DNA of 49,464 bases from an uncultured Ruminococcus sp. (GCA_944412525.1 CALYBM010000006.1:1-49464), one strand, 5' to 3'; numbered from the stretch's first letter, positions 25,654 to 35,693 are shown. Notes: a model not told the origin generated them from the letters alone. A program made the numbers and translations.

Positions 25654-26037
25654 TTACTGCTCAATCACTTTTGCAAATGTGACGGTTGTGTATCCTTCGC
25701 TGTAATCAAGTGAAAGTGTCAGATTTCCGTTGTCATATGAAAGTTTGTGGGACTGTCCGTTAATTTCAATGTCAACCGAAGTACCGTTAAATGTGTAGTC
25801 AGCCTCTTCGGTAATTCCGGCAATGGTTGCAGAACATGTACCGTTTTCTTTAAATACAAATCCGAATTCATCTTTTTCTATACCGAGTTCTTCATATTTC
25901 ACCGTAGAACCGTCAATTGTCGCCGTTGTAGGTACCCATTCACCGACAATTTCAAGATTTTTATTATCCGAACACCCAAAAAGCATAAATAAAAGTGACA
26001 CAACGCATATTAATATGGAAACCGCATTTTTACCCAT
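25654..26037 (-). CDS. Small lipoprotein, lipocalin-like beta domain
   Basis: A 127-residue protein with a lipobox (MLFGC, Cys about 22) and a compact beta-rich domain. The repeated pattern IVGEWVPTTATIDG, FVFKENGTCSATI and YTFNGTSVDIEI is the look of DUF5640/lipocalin-like lipoproteins common in gut Clostridia. Ligand and role are unknown. It is monocistronic; the ribosome binding site is weak. Confidence 0.75.
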   Translation of the reverse strand: MGKNAVSILICVVSLLFMLFGCSDNKNLEIVGEWVPTTATIDGSTVKYEELGIEKDEFGFVFKENGTCSATIAGITEEADYTFNGTSVDIEINGQSHKLSYDNGNLTLSLDYSEGYTTVTFAKVIEQ

Positions 26038-26264
26038 AACATTCTACCGCCTAACACTTACTTTTGATAATTTTAACATCATTAATAAATTTAGTCAAAT
26101 TTTATATGCATATAAATTGAGGCTCTAATCGCAAATAATCTATAATATATTTGCAAAACGCAAGAAAAACAGTTGTTTTTATGCAAAAATATGTTCATAT
26201 TTAGTAATCATAATTTTTAAAAAGATTTTTTTGCAATTTTTAGAAAGAAAAATTGCATTTTGTA

Positions 26265-26293
26265 TTGAAAAATAAAATAATAGATGTTATAAT
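26265..26293 (+). promoter_or_regulatory. Sigma-A promoter of pckA
   Basis: TTGAAA (26265-26270) and TATAAT (26288-26293), 17-bp spacer. It is followed at once by an inverted repeat at 26297-26322. Confidence 0.75.
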
Positions 26294-26296
26294 GTT

Positions 26297-26322
26297 GTAG
26301 TATCTTCAAGATGTGATACTAC
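26297..26322 (+). promoter_or_regulatory. Inverted repeat at the pckA transcription start
   Basis: Perfect 8-bp arms GTAGTATC and GATACTAC with a 10-nt centre, beginning 4 bp after the -10 box. It could be an operator at +1 or a 5'-end stabilising hairpin of a highly expressed message. Confidence 0.55.
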
Positions 26323-26357
26323 ATGCATTTTAAATTAATTAAAAAGGAGTAGATTTT

Positions 26358-28055
26358 ATGTCAACAAAAGCTTATTATCCGTTGAATGAAATCGGCAAAG
26401 GCAAGCCCGGTTTCTCAAAGACAAGGTCAATTATTGAAGCTGCATTCTACGGCAACAATGTTGTACCTGTTAACACACTTAAAGAAGCATATAACCTTGC
26501 AAAGAACTCTCCCGGTACCATCGTTACCGATATGCCCGTTTACAGAGGCGAAGAATTCGGTCTTGACAAAGACGCAAAGGTTCTTCTCTTTAACGACGGT
26601 GCTATCACAGGCAGATATGCTGCTGCACGCCGCATTGCTGGCGAGCCCGGCGTTGACTGCGAAGCTTTGGACAAGGTTGTTATGGACGCTGTTTACAGCG
26701 CTCGTTATAAAAAGATGTACCACGCTACCTGCTTTGCAGGACTTGACCCTGAATTCATGGTTAAGGTTCACCTCCTCATTCCAGAGGGTGAAGAAAACAT
26801 TATGTATTCTTGGATGCTCAACTTCCAGTACATGTCTGACGAATATGTAAAAATGTATAAGGAGTCAAAACCCATCGGTGACGGTAAAGAGCCTGACATT
26901 TATATTTTCTCTGACCCGCAGTGGACTCCTGTTGAGAATCCCGGCGTAAGCTTTGATTGCCTCAGCGACCCCGCTAAGAAAACTCTCTGCTACTTCAACA
27001 CAGACACAAACTGTGCTTGTATCCTCGGTATGAGATATTTCGGCGAGCATAAGAAGGGCACACTTACAATGGTATGGGCTATCGCTAACCGCAACGGCTA
27101 TGCATCATGCCACGGCGGACAAAAAGAGTATCTCCTTGATGACGGCAGAAAGTATGTTGCTTCTGTTTACGGACTTTCCGGTTCAGGTAAGTCAACACTT
27201 ACTCACGCAAAACACAACGGCAAGTATCAAATTAAGGTTCTTCACGACGACGCATTCATTATCAACACCGATACTTGCGCATCAATCGCTATTGAACCGA
27301 CATACTTTGATAAAACAGCCGATTATCCTACAGGCTGTCCCGACAACAAGTATCTCCTTACAGCTCAGAACTGCTCCGCTACTCTTGATGAGGACGGCAA
27401 GGTTCAGCTTGTAACAGAGGATATCAGAAACGGTAACGGCCGTGCTATTAAGTCAAAGCTTTGGTCACCTAACCGTGTTGACAGAATTGACGCTCCCGTT
27501 AACGCTATATTCTGGATCATGAAGGATCCTACAATTCCTCCTGTTGTAAAGCTCAAGGGTGCTTCACTCGCATCTGTAATGGGAGCTACGCTTGCTACAA
27601 AGAGATCATCCGCTGAAAGACTTGCTCCCGGCGTTGATCCCAACAAGCTCGTTGTTGTTCCTTATGCTAACCCGTTCAGAACATACCCGCTCGCTAACGA
27701 CTACGAAAAGTTTAAGAAGCTCGTTGAAGAGAAGAATGTTGACTGCTACATTGTTAACACAGGCGACTTTATGGGTAAAAAAGTTCAGCCAAAGGATACA
27801 CTCGGAATCCTCGAAGCTATTGTTGAGGGCAAGGCTGAATTTAAGAAGTGGGGTCCGTTCTCTGACATCGAAATCATGGATTGGGAAGGCTTTGTTCCCG
27901 ATATGAACGATGCTGAGTATGTATCACAGCTCAAGGCTCGTATGAACGACCGTGTAAACGAAATCAAGGCTTTTGCTGTTGAAAAAGACGGTTATGACAA
28001 GCTTCCTGATGACGCACTTGAGGCTATTCAGAAGGTTGTTGACGAACTTAAATAA
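26358..28055 (+). CDS. pckA: Phosphoenolpyruvate carboxykinase (ATP)
   Basis: A 565-residue enzyme interconverting oxaloacetate and PEP with ATP/ADP. It carries the P-loop GLSGSGKSTL (about 272-281), the metal-binding HDDAFII soon after, and the C-terminal adenine-site region. In gut anaerobes it commonly runs in the PEP-carboxylating direction, toward succinate or anaplerosis; that is family knowledge. It is slightly longer than the usual 530-540 residues. Codon use is strongly biased (GTT/GCT/CTC, few rare codons) compared with its neighbours, in line with high expression. AAAGGAG precedes the ATG. It has its own promoter and terminator. Confidence 0.95.
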   Translation: MSTKAYYPLNEIGKGKPGFSKTRSIIEAAFYGNNVVPVNTLKEAYNLAKNSPGTIVTDMPVYRGEEFGLDKDAKVLLFNDGAITGRYAAARRIAGEPGVDCEALDKVVMDAVYSARYKKMYHATCFAGLDPEFMVKVHLLIPEGEENIMYSWMLNFQYMSDEYVKMYKESKPIGDGKEPDIYIFSDPQWTPVENPGVSFDCLSDPAKKTLCYFNTDTNCACILGMRYFGEHKKGTLTMVWAIANRNGYASCHGGQKEYLLDDGRKYVASVYGLSGSGKSTLTHAKHNGKYQIKVLHDDAFIINTDTCASIAIEPTYFDKTADYPTGCPDNKYLLTAQNCSATLDEDGKVQLVTEDIRNGNGRAIKSKLWSPNRVDRIDAPVNAIFWIMKDPTIPPVVKLKGASLASVMGATLATKRSSAERLAPGVDPNKLVVVPYANPFRTYPLANDYEKFKKLVEEKNVDCYIVNTGDFMGKKVQPKDTLGILEAIVEGKAEFKKWGPFSDIEIMDWEGFVPDMNDAEYVSQLKARMNDRVNEIKAFAVEKDGYDKLPDDALEAIQKVVDELK

Positions 28056-28079
28056 TCTTTCCGACTTATTAATATACAG

Positions 28080-28107
28080 AGCGGATACCATTTGTTTGGT
28101 ATCCGCT
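28080..28107 (+). terminator. Terminator of pckA
   Basis: A perfect 11-bp stem AGCGGATACCA / TGGTATCCGCT with a 6-nt loop, then CATTATTTTTG. Confidence 0.88.
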
Positions 28108-28293
28108 CATTATTTTTGTTGTATTACACATAAAATGCAAAAGAATTATGTTGAATATTTCTGTTACATACTTTTACTCTGTGATTATCGATATATCCGT
28201 GTTTATTTACACAACGACAAGTAATCGTAAATTTAATATATAATATAAAACCGCAATACACATACCGTAAACCCTATTAAAAGTAAAAAACAA

Positions 28294-28317
28294 AGCGGAC
28301 TGCAAAAGCAGTCCGCT
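28294..28317 (-). terminator. Terminator of the pullulanase gene
   Basis: A perfect 10-bp stem AGCGGACTGC / GCAGTCCGCT, loop of four bases, followed on the minus strand by TTTGTTTTTTAC. Confidence 0.88.
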
Positions 28318-28337
28318 GTTTTATGTGTTAATACTTA

Positions 28338-31300
28338 TTACCAAGTACCGTAAAGATGATGCCAAGACTCATCAATATCAGGCAAAGCGTAGAAGTTAAG
28401 AGCTACACCGTCAAAGAGAATATCAACAGTCTGACTGTCGTTGTTTCCAAAGATTAAATAATCTATGTTTGACGGAACTTCTACCGAGAAAACATCCTCG
28501 CCGTAATCGTTTGTTTCTACATATGTCATTTCGGTTCCCGGCCAAGCTACAGGACCGTCCTCGCCGTCAGACCAGTAGTAACAATAGATTGTACCGGTCC
28601 AGTGCTGTGAGTTTGAGAACTTCACTGTGTAGGTATCCGGAACGGGCGTAGTTGTCGGCTCTGTTTCAGGAACTGTTGTCGGAGCAGTTGTCGGCTCTGT
28701 TTCGGGAACAGTAGTGGGCTGAGTTGTAGGTTCTGTTGTGGGATTTTCAATAGTTACATACTGACCTACTCTGCCTGTATCTTCGTACTCAGCACAGTAC
28801 ATCTGAATCAATGAAGCATCCTTTACCGAAACTCTCATATCGCCGTCACAATCGGCTGCAATGATCTGATTTTCATCTAATGTTATAAGCTCGCTTATAT
28901 ACTTTTGAACCATTGACGCATCACCTATTGCAACTCTTCCGTCGCTGTTTACATCTCCTATGAGAATCTTATCAGTTGACGGGGTTGAAGGATCTGTAGG
29001 CTGAGTCGGCTCTGTTGAAGGCTTTGTTGGCTCTGTCGGAATATCCGATGAAGTATAGAGGTAAACAACATTTGTTATACCTGCGGCGTAATTGCCCTGT
29101 GCATTTGACGGAACAATCACATCATTTCTGCCGGAAAGTGCCGATGTTGTATAGGACTCAGAGCTCGTTACCTTTGTCTTATTATCAACAACATCGTCAG
29201 CAATTTTCTGACCTGTTGCCATGTCGATGTGGCTTGTGATTACCGTGCTGCTGAATGTAAGAACCTTATTTTGGATCCAAGCTTCGCCTGAAACAGGGTA
29301 TCCTGTTTCGCCCTGACCCGGCTCCTGAGCACTGCCGGATGACGGATGGAACATAACATATGCGCTTCCTGCCGGTACATCACAAACATACCAGTTGCCG
29401 CCTTCGCTTGTCATCTGTGTCGCTGATGCCCAAACTCCGTTTGGCTCATCGCCGCTGTCCGTATAAGCGTAGCAGCGAACATCTGCCCAACCGTTTGAAT
29501 TGTAATAGTGAACCCTTGATGTTGTTACACCGAGTTCCTTGTATTTAAATGTAATTGTTTTATCAACACCTGTAAATGTTCCGTAAGTCTGTGCAGGATA
29601 ATTGTCAGTGTCAAGCTGATAGCCCTGTACATTCGCTACAGGAATTTCGTAGGTATCTCCCTCTCTTAAATGATAAGAAGTAGAATCCTTAATTTCAGTG
29701 CCGTTTGCGTCAACATATTTAACGGTCAGATATCCCGAAGGAATACCGGTTGCCTTGTAAACAAATGTTACTGTGTAATTTTCACCGCCTACGACTGTAC
29801 CTGAAACAGTACCCTCTGTACGAACGAGTTCATAGTCAAAAAGTATTGTGCTGTCAGGAATAGCACGGTATGTTGAACCCTCTCTGTATTTTGAAGTAGA
29901 TGTCTTGAGAACATCTCCGTTTTCGTTTACATGATTGATTGTGAGAGTGCCGTAGTTGATTTCGGGAGCCTCAAAATTATCAAATGTAGAACTTTCAACT
30001 AAAACAGCAGAGCTTCTTGCCGGAATAGAGTATACATTGCCGTCAACCGTTCCGAGGCTCTCAAGTCCTGCGTTTTTGCCGTCAGCAACTATGGTCCAGC
30101 CGCTGCCGTCAAGTGTGATGTCATAAGATCTTGTACCGCTGTTTACAAGTACGCAAACCTTACCCCACTCGCCCGGAGTTGAGTTTGTATATGTGTAAGC
30201 AACAACATATCCGGAGCTTGACTGGAATGTAGGTGTGCTGAAAAACTTTGTTGTGAGTGGCGAATAATTCTTTCTTATCTCAAGGAGTCCCTTGTAATAA
30301 CCAAGAACATCGGAGTATGTTTCAGCTCTTGTCCAATCAATTGCGTTGATTGCGTCGCTTGACTTATAGCTGTTGTGATCGCCCTGCTTTGTACGGCAGA
30401 ACTCAGTACCTGCATTTGCAAACGGAATACCCTGTGATGTCAAAATAAGAGTCAGGGCATTCTTGTGCTGTCCCTTAAGAGAATCAGATGTAAGATTCCA
30501 GTTGCTTGAACCGTTACTCTTTACAATCTTATCCCAAAGAATAAGGTTATCGTGGGCATCGGCATAGGCAATGGTCTGTGAAGGTGCCTTAGCACTAAAG
30601 CCTTTACCCTGAATACCTCTTACTACTGTGGATGTCTTGCTTGTTACACCCTGTACATATCCCTTAGAAGCGTCGTTTGTGCCGCCCTTTATTGCATCAC
30701 GGAAGGAGTCGCAGAACATACCTACTCTTGCGTCAAGCTGAGAAGCTCTTGCCTGTGAGCAGCCGTCAGAGATAGCAACTGTACCGCCTGTCCAAGGCTC
30801 GCCGTACATGAGAATCTTTTCGCCTGAACCGTCGGCATAAAGGTTGTCAAGCTCGTTTCTGATGGTATTCATTGTTGTAATGTCATGAATACCCATAAGG
30901 TCAAAACGGAAACCGTCAATATGGTACTCCTCTGCCCAGTATTTTACGGAGTCAATCATGTACTTTCTGTACATGAGCTTATCGGACGCAGTTTCGTTGC
31001 CGCAGCCGGAACCGTTTGAATATGTGCTTGCATTTGTTTTTCTGTAGTAGTAACCCGGCACCGTCTTTGAAAGGCAAGAACCCTCGGTTGTGTAGGTGTG
31101 GTTATAAACAACATCCATTACAACTGAAATTCCTCTGTCATGAAGTGCCTGAATCATCTGCTTAAATTCGGTAATTCTTGTGTTACCGTCATAAGCGTTG
31201 CTTGAATATGAACCCTCGGGAACATTGTAGTTCTGCGGGTCATAACCCCAGTTACGGTTGGAAGATGAGCTTGCAACAGACTCGTCAACCGACTGGAAGT

Positions 31301-32042
31301 CGTAAACCGGAAGAAGCTGAACACAGTTTATGCCCTGCTCTACCAGATAATCGATACCTGTTGAAACAGCATCGTCACTTGTGTCTGAATTAAGCTTTGT
31401 GCCGCCCTCGGCAAAAGCAAGATATTTGCCCTGATTTTCAGCGCTTACGCCTGATGTTTTTGAAGCCGAGAAGTCACGCACATGTACTTCCCATACTACA
31501 GCTTCCGATGCACTGTCAAAGAGGACATGCTCATCATTTTCCCAGCCATCGGGGTCAGTTGAATCAAGGTCAACTACCATTGAGCGGTTGCCGTTTACGC
31601 CGACAGCCTTTGAGTAAACATCCTGTGTTTCGTTTGTTTGACCGTTTACGGTTACAAGATATGTATAGTAAACATCCTTGTAATCACCTGTAAGCGTTGT
31701 TGACCAAACGCCCGTTGATGAATTTTTGGTAAGCGGATATGTTCCGATTACACCGGCACCTGATTCGCTGTCCGAACCTGTTTTGTAAAGTTTTACCTTT
31801 ACATCGGTTGCTTCAGGTGCCCATGTTTTCCAAGTAGTCGAGGTTTTGTTGTAAACAGAACCAAGACCCGTTTCATTGTATGCCCTCTCAGCATAGTCCT
31901 CCAGATAGCTTGCATTGTAGTAGCTACCCGCAGAAACCTCGCTGTCGGTTGTGGCCGCAGCGGCTGCATATGAAGCCATACCTGTCATCATTGCAGCAGA
32001 AAGCAGCAGTGATAACGGTTTTCTGAATTTCATAGTTCTCAC
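28338..32042 (-). CDS. Secreted type I pullulanase with CBMs and dockerin
   Basis: A 1234-residue extracellular debranching enzyme. Order: signal peptide (about 1-30), CBM48-like domain (about 60-160), GH13 domain with the pullulanase signature NWGYDP (about 263), nucleophile D381 (FRFDLMGIHD), acid/base E415 (YGEPW) and D498 (AHDN), then two MucBP-like beta repeats (about 693-838). A CBM26-like module follows (about 840-950, VHYYNSNGW...), then a type I dockerin (about 1027-1090; DVNSDGRVAIGDASMVQKYI and DCDGDMRVSVKDASLIQMYC), Thr/Pro/Glu repeats (about 1095-1135) and a second CBM26-like module (about 1140-1234). The dockerin would plug it into a cohesin such as those of the scaffoldin at 11603-13951. 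Expected role: cut alpha-1,6 branches of amylopectin. Monocistronic, with AAGGAG before the ATG. Confidence 0.93.
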   Translation of the reverse strand: MRTMKFRKPLSLLLSAAMMTGMASYAAAAATTDSEVSAGSYYNASYLEDYAERAYNETGLGSVYNKTSTTWKTWAPEATDVKVKLYKTGSDSESGAGVIGTYPLTKNSSTGVWSTTLTGDYKDVYYTYLVTVNGQTNETQDVYSKAVGVNGNRSMVVDLDSTDPDGWENDEHVLFDSASEAVVWEVHVRDFSASKTSGVSAENQGKYLAFAEGGTKLNSDTSDDAVSTGIDYLVEQGINCVQLLPVYDFQSVDESVASSSSNRNWGYDPQNYNVPEGSYSSNAYDGNTRITEFKQMIQALHDRGISVVMDVVYNHTYTTEGSCLSKTVPGYYYRKTNASTYSNGSGCGNETASDKLMYRKYMIDSVKYWAEEYHIDGFRFDLMGIHDITTMNTIRNELDNLYADGSGEKILMYGEPWTGGTVAISDGCSQARASQLDARVGMFCDSFRDAIKGGTNDASKGYVQGVTSKTSTVVRGIQGKGFSAKAPSQTIAYADAHDNLILWDKIVKSNGSSNWNLTSDSLKGQHKNALTLILTSQGIPFANAGTEFCRTKQGDHNSYKSSDAINAIDWTRAETYSDVLGYYKGLLEIRKNYSPLTTKFFSTPTFQSSSGYVVAYTYTNSTPGEWGKVCVLVNSGTRSYDITLDGSGWTIVADGKNAGLESLGTVDGNVYSIPARSSAVLVESSTFDNFEAPEINYGTLTINHVNENGDVLKTSTSKYREGSTYRAIPDSTILFDYELVRTEGTVSGTVVGGENYTVTFVYKATGIPSGYLTVKYVDANGTEIKDSTSYHLREGDTYEIPVANVQGYQLDTDNYPAQTYGTFTGVDKTITFKYKELGVTTSRVHYYNSNGWADVRCYAYTDSGDEPNGVWASATQMTSEGGNWYVCDVPAGSAYVMFHPSSGSAQEPGQGETGYPVSGEAWIQNKVLTFSSTVITSHIDMATGQKIADDVVDNKTKVTSSESYTTSALSGRNDVIVPSNAQGNYAAGITNVVYLYTSSDIPTEPTKPSTEPTQPTDPSTPSTDKILIGDVNSDGRVAIGDASMVQKYISELITLDENQIIAADCDGDMRVSVKDASLIQMYCAEYEDTGRVGQYVTIENPTTEPTTQPTTVPETEPTTAPTTVPETEPTTTPVPDTYTVKFSNSQHWTGTIYCYYWSDGEDGPVAWPGTEMTYVETNDYGEDVFSVEVPSNIDYLIFGNNDSQTVDILFDGVALNFYALPDIDESWHHLYGTW

Positions 32043-32223
32043 TCCTTATAAAATACACTAAAAAGCATAGTGCGTTTATTATATTCTACCAATTTTTTTT
32101 AATATATTTTTCTTGATAAGAATTATAACATTCTTGTGCCGCCAAACTTTCAGGCCTAAATTTATGCATATTATACAAATTATTCTTATTTACCATTAAA
32201 CCAAAAAACTATAATTCACATAT

Positions 32224-33087
32224 TTATGACAACTTTTTCTTAACTCCTGCAATTTCGCTTAAAAACACGGTAATACAAATGATACTTGTAACAACGGTCA
32301 GAACAGATACTGCCTTTGCAGCATAGGAAATCGGAACAATATCTCCATAGCCCACGGTGGCAAATGTAACCGCCGTATAATAGAACATATCAAAAATATT
32401 ATTTTCTGCGCCTGAAAACGAACCTCTGTCATACACAACACAGGCAAATGACATAAGCGTCAAAATCACCAGAAACAGCACAATCGTCAAAAATACAGAT
32501 TTCCACAAATTTTTCAGCGTTATCATACTGTCTGCTGCCGTTGCCTCTTTAAGTACAAGTATCATAGCGATGAGCATTATTACATAACAGCATAAAAGAA
32601 AACTTTCTATCATTATAAAGTGATATATATCAATACCTGTATGTTTTACCGAGCAAATGTATATACAAAAGAAACCAATAATAAATACAAGAGAAGAAAA
32701 AATAACATTAAGCGACGGACTGCTAACATTTATTATTTTTCTTAGCAGACAAGACGCAAATAAAGTTAACTCAAACAAAACAAACACCGATACAACAGCT
32801 GCTGCCGCCGAAATCAAAACCGCTGTTGCGGGAAGCATAACCGAGCTTAATTTCAATGTTAGAAAAATCCACGCCGCTGCCGAAACAACTGCGTATGTCA
32901 GTTTTATTTTCTTTCCTTTTATAAGCAATTTATGCCGTTGCGTTACAGGTAATTCAGCGAAGTTTCTTCCCTGTCTGTCAACTTTTGCTATGTCGCATCG
33001 GCTTAGCTTTAAACTCATTATCATTGCAAGAATTACATAAACCCCCGAAAGGCATAATAAAAAATTTTTTGTTAAAAACTCAACCAA
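32224..33087 (-). CDS. Two-pore-helix type K+ channel protein
   Basis: A 287-residue membrane protein with several hydrophobic segments. The C-terminal pore unit has a potassium selectivity filter TVGYGD (about 244-249) between a pore helix (FDMFYYTAVTFA) and an inner helix. It conducts K+ across the cytoplasmic membrane. The N-terminal part (about 1-190, five or six hydrophobic segments) does not look like a voltage sensor I recognise. No RCK domain is present. The start is a TTG with GAGGGGG about 9 nt upstream, so it is only moderately certain. Confidence 0.83.
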   Translation of the reverse strand: MVEFLTKNFLLCLSGVYVILAMIMSLKLSRCDIAKVDRQGRNFAELPVTQRHKLLIKGKKIKLTYAVVSAAAWIFLTLKLSSVMLPATAVLISAAAAVVSVFVLFELTLFASCLLRKIINVSSPSLNVIFSSLVFIIGFFCIYICSVKHTGIDIYHFIMIESFLLCCYVIMLIAMILVLKEATAADSMITLKNLWKSVFLTIVLFLVILTLMSFACVVYDRGSFSGAENNIFDMFYYTAVTFATVGYGDIVPISYAAKAVSVLTVVTSIICITVFLSEIAGVKKKLS

Positions 33088-33330
33088 TTGGTATACCCCC
33101 TCTTATTGCAAAGGATAAATAAAAATACGGTATTTACTCTGAATTTTTATTTTATGTAATATTATCTCTTATAAAATTTTTATATATTTTTATATAAAAA
33201 TTATATAATATGTATATTTTTATTTCAATCATTTAACATAATTTTTTTACTTTTTGTCGTTAAATTGAGTATTATGTAATTTAGTAACTAAAATCAGAGT
33301 ACTTAACACGGAGATTTTTATGTGATAAAT

Positions 33331-33359
33331 TTGACATTTATACCAACTATTGTTAAAAT
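33331..33359 (+). promoter_or_regulatory. Promoter of the DUF6514 gene
   Basis: TTGACA (33331-33336) and TAAAAT (33354-33359), 17-bp spacer, 40 bp before the start. The remaining 33088-33330 gap is AT-rich with nothing recognisable. Confidence 0.7.
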
Positions 33360-33398
33360 ATTTATTGTTCTTTAAAATTTTTAAAAGGGGCGCATTAT

Positions 33399-33611
33399 AT
33401 GCACTATATTTTAAACAAAACCAATTCGGTTTTAGGCAATATGTACGGCATAGATATAGTAAAGGATAATACTGTTATAAAATCTTTCACTTCCATATCG
33501 AACTGCCGCAAGGACATTTCAAAACTTGCAGATATGTGTAACGAGCTTAATATTGAGCCTTGCCATTTTGAGTACATTGTAGAAGATTATTTAACCGATT
33601 ATACCGTATAA
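33399..33611 (+). CDS. DUF6514-family small protein
   Basis: A 70-residue cytosolic protein matching the DUF6514 look: a basic/hydrophobic beta-rich N-terminus (YGIDIVKDNTVIKSFTSIS), two cysteines (about 36 and 55) and an acidic C-terminal helix (FEYIVEDYLTD). The family is confined to Clostridia and has no known function. A good AAAGGGGCG site lies before the ATG, and it has its own promoter. The radical SAM gene follows 60 bp later on the same strand, so co-transcription is likely. Confidence 0.75.
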   Translation: MHYILNKTNSVLGNMYGIDIVKDNTVIKSFTSISNCRKDISKLADMCNELNIEPCHFEYIVEDYLTDYTV

Positions 33612-33671
33612 AGTTTAAACAAAACAATGGACTTGCCCGATCATTTATGCTACAATAGACGCGGTGATTAT

Positions 33672-34538
33672 ATGATATGCAATCTCTGCCCGAGGAAATG
33701 CGGCGCCTGCCGCACCGAACACCAGGGAAACGGCTTTTGCGAATCGGGAACACTGCCTGTTGTTGCAAGAGTGGCTCCTCATTTCGGAGAGGAACCGTGC
33801 ATAAGCGGAACAAACGGCAGCGGTGCCGTGTTTTTTTCGGGCTGTACAATGAAATGCGTGTACTGTCAGAACTACGAAATTTCAGCGGGTCACAAGGGCA
33901 GGACGATAAGCGTCTCAGAGCTTGCCGACTGCTACAAAAGGCTTGAGGAGCAGGGCGTCCATAACATTAATCTTGTAACTGCCGATCACTATGTACTTGC
34001 GGTTGCAAAAAGTCTTGAGCTGTACAAGCCCTCAATTCCGATTGTCTATAATTGCAACGGATACACAAGTCCGAAAACACTTTCAATTCTCGACGGTCTC
34101 ATTGACATTTATCTGCCCGATTTTAAGTATTCTGATGATGCGCTTGCCGTTAAATATTCATCGGCACCCGACTATGTCAATACCGCGTCAGCCGCAATTA
34201 AGGAAATGATTTTTCAGGTTGGTACTCCTAAGCTTGACAGCAACGGTATTATGCAAAAGGGCGTAATTGTAAGGCATCTTGTTTTGCCGTCTCACACAAA
34301 AAACAGCATAAATGTGCTTGATATTTTAAAGCGTAGCTACGGAAATCAAATACTTGTCAGCCTTATGTGTCAGTATGTTCCCTGCGGGAGAGCAAAAGAG
34401 TTTCCTAAAATAAACCGTACTGTCACTCGCCGTGAGTACGACAAGGTAAAATCCGTGCTGTTTTCTCTTGATCTTGACGGATTTACACAGGACCTGTCGT
34501 CTGCAAGCACCGATTTTATACCCTCGTGGGATTTTTAA
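33672..34538 (+). CDS. PflX-like radical SAM protein (COG1313 type)
   Basis: A 288-residue radical SAM enzyme. The [4Fe-4S] motif is CTMKCVYC (C58, C62, C65), followed by FxNYEIS-type sequence as in pyruvate formate-lyase activases. An N-terminal Cys cluster (C3, C6, C10, C13, C23) is the mark of the PflX subgroup and probably binds an additional metal or cluster. The substrate is unknown; related genes are called glycyl-radical activating-like or AmmeMemoRadiSam-associated, and no glycyl-radical enzyme is nearby. The start at 33672 (MICNLCPRKCG) has GGTGAT upstream and matches the family N-terminus; an ATG 15 codons earlier is less likely. Confidence 0.83.
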   Translation: MICNLCPRKCGACRTEHQGNGFCESGTLPVVARVAPHFGEEPCISGTNGSGAVFFSGCTMKCVYCQNYEISAGHKGRTISVSELADCYKRLEEQGVHNINLVTADHYVLAVAKSLELYKPSIPIVYNCNGYTSPKTLSILDGLIDIYLPDFKYSDDALAVKYSSAPDYVNTASAAIKEMIFQVGTPKLDSNGIMQKGVIVRHLVLPSHTKNSINVLDILKRSYGNQILVSLMCQYVPCGRAKEFPKINRTVTRREYDKVKSVLFSLDLDGFTQDLSSASTDFIPSWDF

Positions 34539-34583
34539 ATTGCATATCATAACACAATTATACTGATTTTATGGGGGAAATTT

Positions 34584-35624
34584 ATGAAAAAGTATGTTCT
34601 GGGAATACTGCTATGCCTTGCGATCGCAGTTCCTGCAACTCTCTTGGTTATGTTCATACCTGCGCTTGAGGTTATCGGCTCGGCTGTAATCGCAATTATT
34701 GTGGGAATGATTTTATCTCTTGTCATAAAAAACAAGGAACCTTTTTCGTCGGGAATTGCATTTACATCTAAAAAGATTTTGCAGTATGCCGTTATTTTGC
34801 TCGGTTTCGGACTTAACCTTGCCACAATCGGAAAAGTCGGAGCTACATCTCTTCCGATTATTATTTCAACTATCGCAACATCTCTTATTGTAGCTTTTAT
34901 TATGTACAAGCTGCTCAAGGTGCCTTCAAAAACCGCAACGCTTATCGGCGTCGGCTCAAGCATCTGCGGCGGTTCGGCAATTGCCGCTACCGCTCCCGTA
35001 ATTGACGCAGACGATGAGGAAATCGCTCAGTCCATATCGGTTATCTTCCTCTTTAATGTAATTGCGGCGCTCATTTTCCCGACGCTCGGAGGAATACTCG
35101 GAATGACAAACGAGGGCTTCGGACTCTTTGCCGGAACAGCCGTAAACGACACTTCCTCTGTAACTGCGGCCGCATCGACTTGGGATACCATGCACGGAAC
35201 AGGCTCACAGGTGCTTGACTATGCAACTATAGTAAAGCTCACGAGAACACTCGCGATTATACCTATTACACTTGTTCTTGCCTTCGTAAGAATAAGAAAA
35301 GAAAAAACAGGTTCAAAGGCAAATATCAATATCAAAAAAATATTCCCTATGTTTATTCTCTACTTTGTCCTTGCTTCAGTAATTACAACGATTGTGACAT
35401 CAGTTTGCACGGGACAGGCACTTGAAGTTGCAAATAATATTTTTGGATTTTTAAAACAGCTCAGCAAATTCTTTATCGTAATGGCAATGGCGGCAATAGG
35501 ACTTAACACCAATATTGTAAAGCTCGTAAAAACAGGCGGAAAGCCGATTTTGCTTGGCTTTACCTGCTGGATTGCAATTACAGGCGTGAGCATTTTGATG
35601 CAGCACGTACTCGGAATTTGGTAA
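34584..35624 (+). CDS. YeiH/UPF0324-family putative exporter
   Basis: A 346-residue protein with about ten membrane segments and the family's conserved loops: [27 protein letters not shown] (about 131-144) and [14 protein letters not shown] (about 188-201). Members are annotated as putative sulfate or taurine-related exporters on thin evidence. It lies 45 bp downstream of the radical SAM gene on the same strand and likely shares its transcript. GGGGGAAA precedes the ATG. Confidence 0.88.
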   Translation: MKKYVLGILLCLAIAVPATLLVMFIPALEVIGSAVIAIIVGMILSLVIKNKEPFSSGIAFTSKKILQYAVILLGFGLNLATIGKVGATSLPIIISTIATSLIVAFIMYKLLKVPSKTATLIGVGSSICGGSAIAATAPVIDADDEEIAQSISVIFLFNVIAALIFPTLGGILGMTNEGFGLFAGTAVNDTSSVTAAASTWDTMHGTGSQVLDYATIVKLTRTLAIIPITLVLAFVRIRKEKTGSKANINIKKIFPMFILYFVLASVITTIVTSVCTGQALEVANNIFGFLKQLSKFFIVMAMAAIGLNTNIVKLVKTGGKPILLGFTCWIAITGVSILMQHVLGIW

Positions 35625-35646
35625 TATAATTTAACACAGAAACTTA

Positions 35647-35675
35647 AAAGGACGGTTCAATATTGACCGTCCTTT
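35647..35675. terminator. Bidirectional terminator
   Basis: A 10-bp stem AAAGGACGGT / ACCGTCCTTT with a 9-nt loop and T/A-rich exits on both sides. It lies between the YeiH-like gene and the converging ABC operon. Confidence 0.85.
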
Positions 35676-35693
35676 TTGCTTTTATACTAATAT

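Noticed and set aside
26386-27906. Several long frames overlapping pckA on both strands
   Set aside because: They arise from the strong codon bias of pckA, start at random Met codons without ribosome binding sites, and have unnatural compositions.
28600-29060. Repeated Thr/Pro/Glu codons in the pullulanase as a recombination-prone repeat
   Set aside because: They form the linkers on either side of the dockerin and are in frame with the rest of the enzyme.
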